This document shows, one piece after another, positions 27,289-36,594 of a stretch of DNA of 64,000 bases. The DNA is from Pseudolysobacter antarcticus. Lineage in GTDB: Bacteria > Pseudomonadota > Gammaproteobacteria > Xanthomonadales > Rhodanobacteraceae. The notes beneath the pieces were generated by a model. The model worked only from the letters and a program-made list of their open reading frames with translations. It made no database searches and was not told where the DNA came from. The stretch spans positions 1,860,001 through 1,924,000 of the forward strand of contig NZ_CP035704.1 in NCBI RefSeq assembly GCF_004168365.1, read 5' to 3'. Position 1 is the first letter of the stretch; each line of letters starts with the position of its first letter. Made by a program: the position numbers and the translations under genes.

Positions 27289-27861
27289 ATGATCACCGTA
27301 CTTCGCAATGCCCTGATGTCGCTGTTGTTGCTCACGCTGATTACCGGCGTGATTTATCCGCTCGCGGTAACTGGTGTCGGCCAGTTGTTTTTTCCGCGCC
27401 AGGCGAACGGCAGCGTGATTGAGCGTGATGGCAAGGCACTCGGCTCGGAGCTAATCGGCCAATCGTTCAGCAGCCCGAAATATTTCTGGGGCCGACCTTC
27501 GGCGACCGCGCCATTCGCGACTAATTCGGCCTCGTCCGGTGGCTCGAATCTCGCTTCCAGCAATCCGGCGCTAGCCGACGCCGTGACACAACGCATCAAG
27601 ACTTTGCGCGACGCCGATCCAGGCAATACGACGGCGGTGCCGGTGGATCTAGTGACGAGTTCGGCGAGCGGCCTCGATCCAGAAATTTCACCGGCCGCAG
27701 CGGCGTATCAGGTATCGCGTGTCGCGCAAGTGCGCGGCATTCCGCCGGCGCAGGTGCAGGCGCTGGTCGAGCAGGCCAGCGCGGGCCGTACTTTCGGCTT
27801 GCTCGGCGAGCCACGAGTGAACGTACTCAAGCTTAATTTGCTGCTCGACGGAAAATACTAG
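27289..27861 (+). CDS. kdpC: Potassium-transporting ATPase subunit KdpC
   Basis: KdpC of 190 residues, the usual size. It has one N-terminal membrane segment (about 8-30) and a periplasmic domain with SPKYFWGRPSAT, GSNLASSNPAL and the C-terminal NVLKLNLLLD. It raises ATP affinity or helps assembly of KdpFABC. Unlike in most operons it does not follow kdpB directly: a small gene, a hairpin and a porin gene intervene. A good GAGGCAGCTATC sequence precedes the ATG. Confidence 0.96.
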   Translation: MITVLRNALMSLLLLTLITGVIYPLAVTGVGQLFFPRQANGSVIERDGKALGSELIGQSFSSPKYFWGRPSATAPFATNSASSGGSNLASSNPALADAVTQRIKTLRDADPGNTTAVPVDLVTSSASGLDPEISPAAAAYQVSRVAQVRGIPPAQVQALVEQASAGRTFGLLGEPRVNVLKLNLLLDGKY

Positions 27862-27989
27862 AAGCTACGCATCGAACTGGCAGGTTCGCGCTGACTTCGC
27901 GCTGCGCAAAGTCGGGATGTCGCAACAGAGTCTGTGTTTTCTGAGCGCAGCAAAATCCATCCATCACGGCAAGATAGCGGGTCACAAAA

Positions 27990-28343
27990 ATGTCCATTCG
28001 TCTTCGCGGCTTTATTTATTCTCTTGTTGCCATTGCTATCGGCAGCGTCGGTATTTCTGTTGCACATGCCAATGATGAGGCGATCGACGGTCGTATTCGG
28101 AGCAGCAACGGCGATCAGGTCAACGCGTGTTTTGATCAGGGAACCGCGTTATCTGTTGGCGAAGAATTCGAGGTCGTGCGGCACGCGTTGCAAACCCCGC
28201 CGAAAGGTGTGGCCACGATCAAGTCCGCAGCCGTCGGCGTGATTCGCATCGAAACGGTCGATAGCCACACGTGCGCCACGGCCAAGCTGCTCGCCGGTTC
28301 TGCGCAGTCGCTCGATTGGGTCGAGCCGAAAATCCATCCGTAA
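27990..28343 (+). CDS. Small exported protein between kdpC and kdpD
   Basis: Protein of 117 residues with a signal peptide (1-27, ending AHA) and a short periplasmic domain containing two cysteines (in VNACFDQG and SHTCATAK). SVGEEFEVVRH and VGVIRIETVD suggest a small beta-barrel such as an SH3-like or FlgA-like fold, which is a guess. I do not recognise the family. It stands in the kdp locus 128 bases after kdpC and 68 before kdpD. A periplasmic sensing or accessory role for KdpD is speculation. Confidence 0.7.
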   Translation: MSIRLRGFIYSLVAIAIGSVGISVAHANDEAIDGRIRSSNGDQVNACFDQGTALSVGEEFEVVRHALQTPPKGVATIKSAAVGVIRIETVDSHTCATAKLLAGSAQSLDWVEPKIHP

Positions 28344-28411
28344 GACATCGTCTGCCGCTGATCGACACGACGGCGTTCCTACGCCGACGCCGGTAGAGGC
28401 ATAATCAAGTC

Positions 28412-31219
28412 ATGCCCAGCAGCTCGCCAGACCAGCGTCCCGATCCCGATGCCTTGCTTGCACGCGTGCAGAAAGACGAAGCGCGCGCTCAGCGTGGACG
28501 GCTGAAGATTTTTTTCGGCGCGTCGGCCGGCGTCGGTAAAACGTACGCAATGTTGCAGGCGGCGCATCAGCAAGTTGCCGCCGGCGTCGATGTCGTGGTC
28601 GGTTATGTCGAATTGCATGGCCGCGCGGAAACCGAAGCGTTGCTCGCCGGTCTCGAAATTCTGCCGCCGCAATTGCTCGAACATCGTGGCATCGTGCTGC
28701 GTGAATTCGATCTCGATGCGGCGCTCGTACGCAAGCCGCAACTGCTGCTGGTCGATGAACTCGCGCATTCGAATCATCCCGGCGCGCGCCACGCAAAACG
28801 CTGGCACGACGTCGAGGAATTGCGCGATGCCGGAATCGATGTCTACACCACGGTCAACGTCCAGCACGTCGAAAGCCTCAACGATGTGGTCGCGCAAATC
28901 ACCGCGACGCAGGTGCGCGAAACCGTACCCGACGGCGTATTCGAAAGTGCCGACGAGGTCGAGCTGATCGATCTGCCGCCCGATGAATTGCTGCAACGTC
29001 TGCGCGAAGGGCGCATCTACACCGGTGAGAAAAGTCATCAGGCGCTTGATCGGTTTTTTCGCAAAGGCAACCTGATCGCTTTGCGCCAGCTCGCACTGCG
29101 CGCCACGGCCGATCGCGTTGATGCGGCGATGCAGGAATACCGCTCGCGGCACGCGATCGAAAATCCATGGCTTGCCGGTGAACGTGTTCTGGTTTGTGTC
29201 GGTCCAGATCCTTTATCGCAACGTGTCGTGCGCGCAGCACGGCGCATGGCGGTCGCGCTGCATGCGGAATGGCTCGCGGTGTATGTCGAAACGCCGGACC
29301 TGCAGCGATTGTCGAAGGCCGCACGCGATCGTGTTTTGCGCACGCTCAAGCTCGCGCAGGAACTCGGCGCGGAAACCGCCAACCTCAGCGGCGAGAGTGT
29401 TGCTGCCGAACTCATCGCCTACGCGCGGCAGCGCAACGTCAGCAAGATCATCGTCGGCAAACCGTTGCGAGCGCGCTGGCGCGATCGTTTCCGCCTTACT
29501 CTCGTCGACGAACTGGTGCGCCAGAGCGGGCACATCGATGTCTACGTGATCAGCGGCGAGGCGGGTGAACAATCGAGCGTGCCGCCTCGGTCCACCACGC
29601 GCTCCAGCCCTTGGCCGGCGTATGCAAGTGGCCTGCTCGTGGTCGCGCTGGCGACTGCGATATGCTGGCTCATGGTCGGACATTTCGAGTCGACCAATCT
29701 CGGCATGGTTTATCTGCTCGCCACCGTCATCGTCGCTGCCCGCATTGGCCGTGGCCCGGCGGTGATGGCGACCATGCTCGGTGTGTTGCTGTTCGATTTC
29801 CTGTTCGTGCCGCCGTATTTTTCGTTCGCGGTATCCGACAGTGAATACGTGATCACGTTTGCGGTGATGCTCGTGGTCGGGCTGGTCATCAGCAACCTCA
29901 CGGCGCAAGGCCGGCGCCAAGCGAGCATCGCGCGCCATCGCGAGCGGCGCACCGCTGAACTGTACGAACTCAGCCGTGAACTCGCGCGCGCACGCGATGT
30001 GTCGAGCATCAGCGAAATCCTGTGTCGGCACGTACTTGCCAGCATCGATGGCGAGGCCGTTGTGCTGCTGCCGGATGGCGATGAACGACTTCAGGACCCG
30101 ACCAATTTTTGTCGTCGCGGCCAGGCGCGCGTGTCGGCGACGGTCGAGCGTTATCCGGTGCCCGGCAACGAGCTTGGCATCGCGCAGTGGGCGCACGATC
30201 ATCGCGAGCCGGCTGGCATGCACACCGATACGCTGGCAAGTGCGGATGCGATCTATCTGCCTTTGGCGGCACTGAAGCGCAGCCTCGGTGTGCTCGCGTT
30301 GCGACCGCAGGTTGCGCAGCAACTCGAAGTGCCGGAGCAACGTCATCTACTTGAATCCTTCGTCAGCCAGGCTGCGGTGGCGGCGGAGCGCGTGCAGCTC
30401 GCCGACGCTGGTCATGCTTCAGGTCTTGAGGTGGAATCCGAACGCCTGCGCAATGTGCTGCTGAGTTCGATCTCGCACGATTTCCGCACGCCGCTGGCGA
30501 GCATCATCGGCTCGGCCTCGACCTTGCTTGAAAGCACGCCGGGCCAGCTCGATGAGGCGAGCAAGCAGACGCTGCTGCAGACGTTACTCGGCGAAGCGCG
30601 ACGCATGAATCGGCTGGTCAGCAATCTGCTAGACCTGACGCGTTTGAGTTCGGGAAAAATTTCGCTGACGCGCGACTGGATGGCGCTTGATGAAATGATC
30701 GGCGCGGTACTCACGCGTCTGCAACCCGTCTTGACTGATCGCAAGGTACGCCTCGATCTGCCGGAGAATTTACCGCTGGTTTCGTGTGATGAAGTATTGA
30801 TCGAGCAGGTGTTGGTGAACCTAATCGAGAACGCGATCAAACACACGCCGCCGCAGACCGCGATCGAGATTGGCGCCGACGTTGCCGATGGCGCACTTGC
30901 CGTACGCGTGCGCGATCATGGCGACGGATTGCCGCAAGGCGAGGAGTTGCGCGTGTTCGAAAAATTTCATCGCGTCAACGATGAAGGTCCGCAAAGCGGC
31001 TTTGGTCTCGGCCTGACGATTTGCAAATACATCGTGCAGGCGCATGGCGGAACCATCACCGCGTTTAATCGCAGCGATGGCGGTGCCGAATTTAGATTCA
31101 CGTTGCCGCTGGGCATCGCGCCGGCGCCGACAACGCAAGATCGGCTGGATGCGTCATTGTCGTCACCAAACGACAGCGTTGATCAGCAAGAGTCGAGCAA
31201 TGATTTTGACGCGCCATGA
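28412..31219 (+). CDS. kdpD: Sensor histidine kinase KdpD
   Basis: Membrane sensor of K+ limitation, 935 residues. Order of domains: KdpD N-terminal domain with Walker A GASAGVGKTY at 36-45, a universal-stress-like domain (about 250-380), four membrane segments (about 405-500), a GAF-like domain (about 520-650), HisKA with His near 689 in SSISHDFRTPLASI, and HATPase with NLIENAIKHTPP and FGLGLTICKYIV. It phosphorylates KdpE. It overlaps kdpE by four bases. Full length, no defects seen. Confidence 0.96.
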   Translation: MPSSSPDQRPDPDALLARVQKDEARAQRGRLKIFFGASAGVGKTYAMLQAAHQQVAAGVDVVVGYVELHGRAETEALLAGLEILPPQLLEHRGIVLREFDLDAALVRKPQLLLVDELAHSNHPGARHAKRWHDVEELRDAGIDVYTTVNVQHVESLNDVVAQITATQVRETVPDGVFESADEVELIDLPPDELLQRLREGRIYTGEKSHQALDRFFRKGNLIALRQLALRATADRVDAAMQEYRSRHAIENPWLAGERVLVCVGPDPLSQRVVRAARRMAVALHAEWLAVYVETPDLQRLSKAARDRVLRTLKLAQELGAETANLSGESVAAELIAYARQRNVSKIIVGKPLRARWRDRFRLTLVDELVRQSGHIDVYVISGEAGEQSSVPPRSTTRSSPWPAYASGLLVVALATAICWLMVGHFESTNLGMVYLLATVIVAARIGRGPAVMATMLGVLLFDFLFVPPYFSFAVSDSEYVITFAVMLVVGLVISNLTAQGRRQASIARHRERRTAELYELSRELARARDVSSISEILCRHVLASIDGEAVVLLPDGDERLQDPTNFCRRGQARVSATVERYPVPGNELGIAQWAHDHREPAGMHTDTLASADAIYLPLAALKRSLGVLALRPQVAQQLEVPEQRHLLESFVSQAAVAAERVQLADAGHASGLEVESERLRNVLLSSISHDFRTPLASIIGSASTLLESTPGQLDEASKQTLLQTLLGEARRMNRLVSNLLDLTRLSSGKISLTRDWMALDEMIGAVLTRLQPVLTDRKVRLDLPENLPLVSCDEVLIEQVLVNLIENAIKHTPPQTAIEIGADVADGALAVRVRDHGDGLPQGEELRVFEKFHRVNDEGPQSGFGLGLTICKYIVQAHGGTITAFNRSDGGAEFRFTLPLGIAPAPTTQDRLDASLSSPNDSVDQQESSNDFDAP

Positions 31220-31926
31220 GTGAGCCGGAATGCGCATTGCTGTTAATCGAAGACGATCCGCAGATCCAGCGTTTTCTCGTCACCGCACTGGAAGCAAACG
31301 GCTTCGCATTATTGCTCGCCAGCACCGGTAATGAAGGTGTGCAGCTGGCCGCGATGCGCCAGCCGGAAATCGTGATCGTCGATCTCGGCTTGCCGGATAT
31401 TTCTGGGCTGGAAGTCATACGCCGATTGCGCGAATGGTATCAACGCCCGATCATCGTACTGTCGGCGCGCAACCAGGAGTCCGACAAAGTCGCCGCGCTC
31501 GATATCGGCGCGGACGATTACGTCAGCAAACCGTTTGGCATCGGCGAACTGCTGGCGCGTCTGCGCGTGGCGCAACGCCATCAGATCGCGCGGCAGAGTG
31601 GCACGGTTGAAACACGCATCGAAATCGGCAACCTCGTGATCGATCTGGCCGCGCGCCGCATTCAGCGCGATGGTATTGATATCCATCTCACGCCGATCGA
31701 ATACAAACTGCTCGGCGTGATGGCGCAGCATCGCGGCAAGGTGGTCACTCATCGCCAGTTGCTGCGCGAAGTGTGGGGCGCGGCGCACGTTGAATCGCCG
31801 CAATACCTGCGCATCTACATGCGTGCGTTGCGCGCGAAGATCGAGCCGGAACCAGCGCGACCGAAATATCTGCTTACCGAAATCGGTGTGGGTTATCGGT
31901 TTGCCGAAAATGCGCCAGCGCTCTGA
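31216..31926 (+). CDS. kdpE: KDP operon response regulator KdpE
   Basis: OmpR-type response regulator of 236 residues. The receiver domain has the acidic pair at LIEDDPQ, phosphoacceptor D56 in VIVDLGLPD, and KPFGIGELLARLR. The C-terminal winged helix covers about 130-230 (LTPIEYKLLGVMAQHRGKVVTH). It activates the kdp promoter when phosphorylated by KdpD, and a candidate site lies at 21279-21307. Translation is coupled to kdpD by the ATGA overlap. Confidence 0.96.
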   Translation: MSEPECALLLIEDDPQIQRFLVTALEANGFALLLASTGNEGVQLAAMRQPEIVIVDLGLPDISGLEVIRRLREWYQRPIIVLSARNQESDKVAALDIGADDYVSKPFGIGELLARLRVAQRHQIARQSGTVETRIEIGNLVIDLAARRIQRDGIDIHLTPIEYKLLGVMAQHRGKVVTHRQLLREVWGAAHVESPQYLRIYMRALRAKIEPEPARPKYLLTEIGVGYRFAENAPAL

Positions 31927-31977
31927 CGCAAGTTTGCGGATTGCGCCAGCGCACGCGCTAACCGGTACGTCATTTTT

Positions 31978-32364
31978 TCACTTGGCGCTGCGTGGCGATG
32001 GCGAAAGCGTCATCCACAAATTGATCGCATACAGCACACCCGCCAGCCACATGCCGGCGCTGAAAATACCGACCACGGGCGCGATTGATCGGTGCCCGGT
32101 CAACATCCACGCGAGGGCAAGCATCGATACCGGCACGGTGATTTGATACAGCCAGAAAAATACCGTCGCCAATCGCGTTTCCAGCACCACGGGACGAACC
32201 AATCCGATCAGGCCAACCAAGGTCGGGATCATGAAACCGAGCAGATTCACATGCGCATGCACGGGCGCGAGCGTGAAGTTTTCGGTCGCGCCCATGTACG
32301 CGCCCAAGCTCATTCCCGCGACCAGATACAACGCAGCGATTTTCAAGAATCGAACAGACATCAT
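31978..32364 (-). CDS. Small four-helix membrane protein, heme-copper oxidase subunit I-like
   Basis: Integral membrane protein of 128 residues with four hydrophobic segments. It contains PVHAHVNLLGFMIPTLVGL, an His-x-His-x-Asn-Leu-Leu-Gly pattern seen in small proteins related to the first helices of cytochrome oxidase subunit I and nitric oxide reductase. It is far too short to be an oxidase. A GGGGAATAATC ribosome-binding site precedes the start. It converges with kdpE. I cannot assign a function; a heme- or metal-binding accessory protein is possible. Confidence 0.72.
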   Translation of the reverse strand: MMSVRFLKIAALYLVAGMSLGAYMGATENFTLAPVHAHVNLLGFMIPTLVGLIGLVRPVVLETRLATVFFWLYQITVPVSMLALAWMLTGHRSIAPVVGIFSAGMWLAGVLYAINLWMTLSPSPRSAK

Positions 32365-32502
32365 GATTATTCCCCAGGATAAAGTCGCAGGATCGATTGA
32401 TCCGCGTGCGCGGCGATTTCAACAGCAACAGGAGAGTTTTTCAAGGTTTCGGATATTGTCGCAACGGCTTCGGTCGCACTACAGATTCTTCATCGCAATA
32501 GT

Positions 32503-34002
32503 TCAATGACACGAACCTGATGTGTTGGAGCACGCCTGCGAAATATGGTGACGAAACAATCCCGCGTAATTGCCGAGCACGCCGGGCGTCACGTTCTTGT
32601 TGGTAAAATCTTTCGCGAGAAAACCAATAACCGGCAGGCCGGCAAAAGCATTGCCCTCATTTGATGTTCTGAGCGCATGCCCATTACCCGAAAGCGTGAT
32701 GGCCAGCGTTCCGGATGTGAAAGACGAACCGTATTTAAACGGATCGGCGATGGCCATTAAAGGTGAGCCAAAAATGGGTGAACCAAAGATGCTCACAAGT
32801 GCGGCGGGCAGGATCACGATTACCTGGGATTCCCAGCAGAGTGTTGGCAGAGGCAACGGAGTTGGCACGCCGATGGAACCGGTGGACTGCGGAGTGCGCT
32901 CTTCGCGATCATATATCTTCACAACCATCAACTCGCAGGCCGAGGCCGGCCGAGTGGAGTCGCTACCAAAAATGTGCGTGAATGGCTGCACAGGCGAACT
33001 CAGAGTTGCATCAGCATAATAATGCTTGGTAGGAAACGTCACCATCCACTCGGAGGCCACGCTGCCGATAATAGGATTCAGTTCAAACTCGTTGAAAATT
33101 TGATCGGCGGTAAAAATCGAACTCACCGCATCGATCGAGCCGCCATTGCTCAGCGGCCACGACGAGGTAATCAGCGAACCATCTTCGCCGAACACATACG
33201 AAACTTCGTTGCCCGGCGAAATATTGCCGTTGTCACCACTGCTCAAATCTGGTGAGGGTGAACCTGCCGCGCCGAACAGGTTGCCGGCATTGGTGTAGAA
33301 ACCATTCAGGGCCTCGGCGTTGTAACCGTACAACGTACCGGCGAGCGTATTGACGATACTCGCGCTGCCAAACAGGCCGCCGGTAGGCGAGCTGTAGTCG
33401 GCACTGTTCTGCGCGCCGATGATGGCTCCGCAGTTTTTCGGGACGCCATTGATATGCCTGATGTTGGTCAATGTTGTGCCGATCACGCTTGCCATTTCGA
33501 TCAATTCGATGTGGCCGGTGCGAGTGCGTGACAGCTCAGTCGGTCCGCCATCGCCGGCGGGTGCGGAGTACGCGTGATTTGAAAATGCGACAAAATTGCG
33601 ACCATCTAGCAGTAGCTCAGTCAAGCCCGCAGTGCCGGTCTTGATTGCGGGATCGGTACAACTGCTGTCCGGCGTGAGCAATGCCGCGGCGACGCTGTCA
33701 TCGTTCGGGCGCTGGTTGACGCCGGCGGTATCGAATATCGTGGCAGTCCATACATCGTAGGGCGACAGATACAGATTGAAGTCGAGCACTTCCCTGCCGT
33801 TGTAACCTTCGAGAAAACGAACCTTGGCCACCTTGCCGGCGTTCTGCGTATTCACCACCGACACGAGAGTCTGATTGTTCGCGTTGACAGTGAAATAGGG
33901 ATACAGCAACACTTGGCCGATACCCTGTGGGTTGAGGGATACGGCGCCGGCGGTGCCAGCCAATGCAGTCAATAACGCGCCGCTGAGTAGACGGAATTTC
34001 AT
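32503..34002 (-). CDS. Exported protein of unknown family, tandem paralogue 2
   Basis: Protein of 499 residues with a signal peptide (1-20, ending GAVS). The ATG at 34002 gives this signal, while the frame to 34089 does not. It shares most of its length with the neighbour at 34086. Conserved blocks are GIGQVLLYPYFTVN, SVVNTQNAGKVAKVRF, NLYLSPYDVWTAT, TELSRTRTGHIELIEMA, NEFELNPIIGSVASEW and the C-terminal GFLAKDFTNKNVTPGVLGNY. Several paired cysteines suggest disulphides. No catalytic motif, lipobox or anchor is visible. Function unknown; a surface or envelope role is inferred from export. Confidence 0.85.
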   Translation of the reverse strand: MKFRLLSGALLTALAGTAGAVSLNPQGIGQVLLYPYFTVNANNQTLVSVVNTQNAGKVAKVRFLEGYNGREVLDFNLYLSPYDVWTATIFDTAGVNQRPNDDSVAAALLTPDSSCTDPAIKTGTAGLTELLLDGRNFVAFSNHAYSAPAGDGGPTELSRTRTGHIELIEMASVIGTTLTNIRHINGVPKNCGAIIGAQNSADYSSPTGGLFGSASIVNTLAGTLYGYNAEALNGFYTNAGNLFGAAGSPSPDLSSGDNGNISPGNEVSYVFGEDGSLITSSWPLSNGGSIDAVSSIFTADQIFNEFELNPIIGSVASEWMVTFPTKHYYADATLSSPVQPFTHIFGSDSTRPASACELMVVKIYDREERTPQSTGSIGVPTPLPLPTLCWESQVIVILPAALVSIFGSPIFGSPLMAIADPFKYGSSFTSGTLAITLSGNGHALRTSNEGNAFAGLPVIGFLAKDFTNKNVTPGVLGNYAGLFRHHISQACSNTSGSCH

Positions 34003-34085
34003 CGTTTCGATCCTTGCGACTGCATATTTGAATGTGGTTGCGATGCGCCATGGTTGCCCATGCGCGCGAATGCTTTGGTCCGGCC

Positions 34086-35591
34086 TCAATGGCAGGCGCC
34101 ATCGGGGCGTGTGCAGAGCCGAACAAGATGGTGACGATACAGGCCGGCGTAGTTGCCGAGCACGCCTGGCGTCACGTTCTTGTTGGTGAAATCCTTGGCC
34201 AGGAAACCCATGACGGGGAGACCGAAGAATGTATTACCTTCGGTTGAGGGGTTGCTGCTGCGTCCGTTCAGACGGATGTGTTCGATTCCGGAAGTACCAC
34301 TTGCACCAATATCCCGCAGCGGATCTGTGTTCGCGAATAGCGGAGCACCGAAGATGGACGAGGTATAGCCTAAAGCGGCCCGAGGTTGAAACGCGATCGC
34401 CATCGCCTCCCAGCAAAGCATGGGATAAATGTAGTGAGGGCTGCCCCAGCCGCCATCGTCAAGACGTTGGGGGGTGCGTTCTTCGCGATCCTGCAACGTC
34501 GTTTGGACAATTTCACAGGCACTTGCGGGGATAGCCGGGTCTTTGCCAAACAACACGCTGAACGGCGGAGTCGGTGCCGTACGCGTCGGATCGGCATAAT
34601 GGTATTTGGTCGGAAACGTGATTATCCATTCCGAGGCCACCGAACCGGTGGCTGGGTTGAGTTCAAATTCGTTGAAAAACTCAATCGCGGTAAACAACGA
34701 GCTCACCGCGTCGAACGAACCACCATTGCTTAGCGGCCAGGACGAGGTGATCGGTGAGCCGTTGTCGTCGAATACATATGACACCGCATTGCCCGCGGAG
34801 ATATTGCTGTTGTCGCCACTGCCAAGATCCGGTAAAGCCGAGCCGCTTGCCGTGAACAGATTGCCGCTCACCGAATAAAATCCGCTCAGCGCTTCAGCGC
34901 CGGTGCCGTACAACGTGCCGTTCTGCACATTGACAATGCTTGCGCTGCCGAACAATCCGCCCGTGGGCGAAGTGTAGTCGGCGCTGCTCTGCGCGCCGAT
35001 GATGGCGCTGCAATTTTTAGGCGTGCCGTTGTCGTGAGTGATATTGGTCAAGGTTGTGCCGATGACGGTTGCCATTTCGATCAACTCGATGTGGCCGGTA
35101 CGTGTGCGCGACAGTTCAGTCGGCCCACCATCGCCGCTCAGCGCGGAATAAGCGTGATTTGAAAATGCGACAAAATTGCGGCCGTCGGGCAGCAGTTCGG
35201 TAAAACCCACAGTGCCGGTCTCGATCGCGGGATCGGTACAACTGTTGTCTGGCGTCAGCAATGCTGCTTCGGCGCTGCCGTCACTGGCACGTCCATTGAT
35301 GTTCGCGGTATCGAACACGGTCGCGGTCCAGACATCGTAGGGCGACAAGTACAGATTAAAGTCCAGCACTTCGCGACCGTTGTAACCTTCGCGAAAGCGC
35401 ACCTTGGCAACCTTGCCGGCGTTTTGCGTATTCACGACCGATATCAGCGTCTGGTTGCCGACGTTGACTGTGTAGTAGGGATACAGCAGCACCTGGCCGA
35501 TGCCATTGGGATTCAGCGCTACGGCCTGCGCGTTAGTGGCGGCGAGGGTCAACGCAGCGAACAGCGTTTCGATCAATAGCTTCCGTTTCAC
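34086..35591 (-). CDS. Exported protein of unknown family, tandem paralogue 1
   Basis: Protein of 501 residues, about two-thirds identical by eye to its downstream neighbour, with the same conserved blocks (GIGQVLLYPYYTVN, NLYLSPYDVWTAT, FTNKNVTPGVLGNYAG). I place the start at the GTG at 35591 because GGAGAAGTAAC lies upstream and it yields a signal peptide ending AQA. The frame to 35687 does not. Only 83 bases separate the two genes, so they are probably co-transcribed. The duplicates differ most in the last third (metal- or ligand-like loops), which may reflect divergent binding. Confidence 0.85.
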   Translation of the reverse strand: MKRKLLIETLFAALTLAATNAQAVALNPNGIGQVLLYPYYTVNVGNQTLISVVNTQNAGKVAKVRFREGYNGREVLDFNLYLSPYDVWTATVFDTANINGRASDGSAEAALLTPDNSCTDPAIETGTVGFTELLPDGRNFVAFSNHAYSALSGDGGPTELSRTRTGHIELIEMATVIGTTLTNITHDNGTPKNCSAIIGAQSSADYTSPTGGLFGSASIVNVQNGTLYGTGAEALSGFYSVSGNLFTASGSALPDLGSGDNSNISAGNAVSYVFDDNGSPITSSWPLSNGGSFDAVSSLFTAIEFFNEFELNPATGSVASEWIITFPTKYHYADPTRTAPTPPFSVLFGKDPAIPASACEIVQTTLQDREERTPQRLDDGGWGSPHYIYPMLCWEAMAIAFQPRAALGYTSSIFGAPLFANTDPLRDIGASGTSGIEHIRLNGRSSNPSTEGNTFFGLPVMGFLAKDFTNKNVTPGVLGNYAGLYRHHLVRLCTRPDGACH

Positions 35592-35693
35592 GTTACTTCT
35601 CCGTATGTTCGCAACTCGCAGCGAGATACCTGAGTGTACCCGCGCGCTATTTGTTGCGCTATCGCATTGCCAGTCCGTGGCTCGCAAGACCTT

Positions 35694-36440
35694 TCAGAAA
35701 TCCATGAAGTAGCCGCCATTCACCGGAATATTCGCGCCGGTGATATAGCTCGAATCTTCGGCGGCGAGAAAATTCACCACTCTTGCGATTTCACTCGGTT
35801 CGCCGAGGCGGCCGAGCGGGATGCCGGCGATGATCTGGTTGCGTACATTGTCAGGGATTTTGCTGACCATTTCGGTGCGGAAATAACCGGGCGAAATGCT
35901 GTTGACAGTGATGCCCTTGCGGGCGACTTCGCGCGCCAGCGCCATCGTGAAACCGTGCATGCCGGCTTTGGCGGCGGAGTAGTTGGTCTGGCCAAACTGT
36001 CCGGTCTGGCCGTTGACCGACGAGATATTGATGATGCGGCCGTAACCGCGCTCGCTCATGCCTTCAATCGCGTTGCGACAAATATTGAACACACCGTCGA
36101 GATTGATTCGCAGCACGTCGCTCCACTGCTGAGGTTCCATCTTGCGCAAGGTGGTATCGCGTGTGATGCCGGCGGCGTTGACGATGATATCCACCGCGCC
36201 ATGCGTTTTTTCGACACGCTGGACCAGCGCGGCGCAGCTGGCGAAGTCGCCAACATCGAGCGCTTCGAAAAAAATCAGTGCCGCGAATTCGGCTGTTTCT
36301 TTCTGGAATTCGGCAATGCGATCAGCGCGGCTGGCGAGATCGGCGGCGATCACGGTAATGCCGGAATTCGCGAGGTGTTTGCAGATTTCGGTGCCGAGTC
36401 CACCGATGCCACCGGTGACGATGGCGACTCTTTTGGTCAT
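35694..36440 (-). CDS. phaB: Acetoacetyl-CoA reductase
   Basis: NADPH-dependent short-chain dehydrogenase of 248 residues making (R)-3-hydroxybutyryl-CoA for polyhydroxyalkanoate synthesis. It has cofactor motif TGGIGGLG at 9-16, NAAG, and catalytic Tyr154/Lys158 in GQTNYSAAKAG. SSVNGQTGQFGQTNYSAAKAG-type sequence is diagnostic for PhaB rather than FabG. The ATG at 36440 follows AAGGGGAC. A TTG at 36461 would add seven residues. The phaR gene lies upstream on the same strand, after a terminator. Confidence 0.93.
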   Translation of the reverse strand: MTKRVAIVTGGIGGLGTEICKHLANSGITVIAADLASRADRIAEFQKETAEFAALIFFEALDVGDFASCAALVQRVEKTHGAVDIIVNAAGITRDTTLRKMEPQQWSDVLRINLDGVFNICRNAIEGMSERGYGRIINISSVNGQTGQFGQTNYSAAKAGMHGFTMALAREVARKGITVNSISPGYFRTEMVSKIPDNVRNQIIAGIPLGRLGEPSEIARVVNFLAAEDSSYITGANIPVNGGYFMDF

Positions 36441-36561
36441 GGAGTTTGTCCCCTTCAGCAATCAATAACGTCGCTGCCGGTTAGCCTGCGACGCAAAAAA
36501 AACGGCGCCGGATTCCTGGCAATCAATACAATCGAAAGCGGGGAGTATCAGGCGCCGGAAT

Positions 36562-36588
36562 AAACCCGTCTGCGCGAGACGGGTTTTG
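36562..36588 (-). terminator. Intrinsic terminator after phaR
   Basis: AAACCCGTCT and AGACGGGTTT form a perfect 10-bp stem around a five-base GC-rich loop, immediately downstream of the phaR stop on the minus strand. The T-rich arm continues into TTTATT, so it is a plausible intrinsic terminator and may work in both directions. Confidence 0.8.
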
Positions 36589-36594
36589 GGTGTT

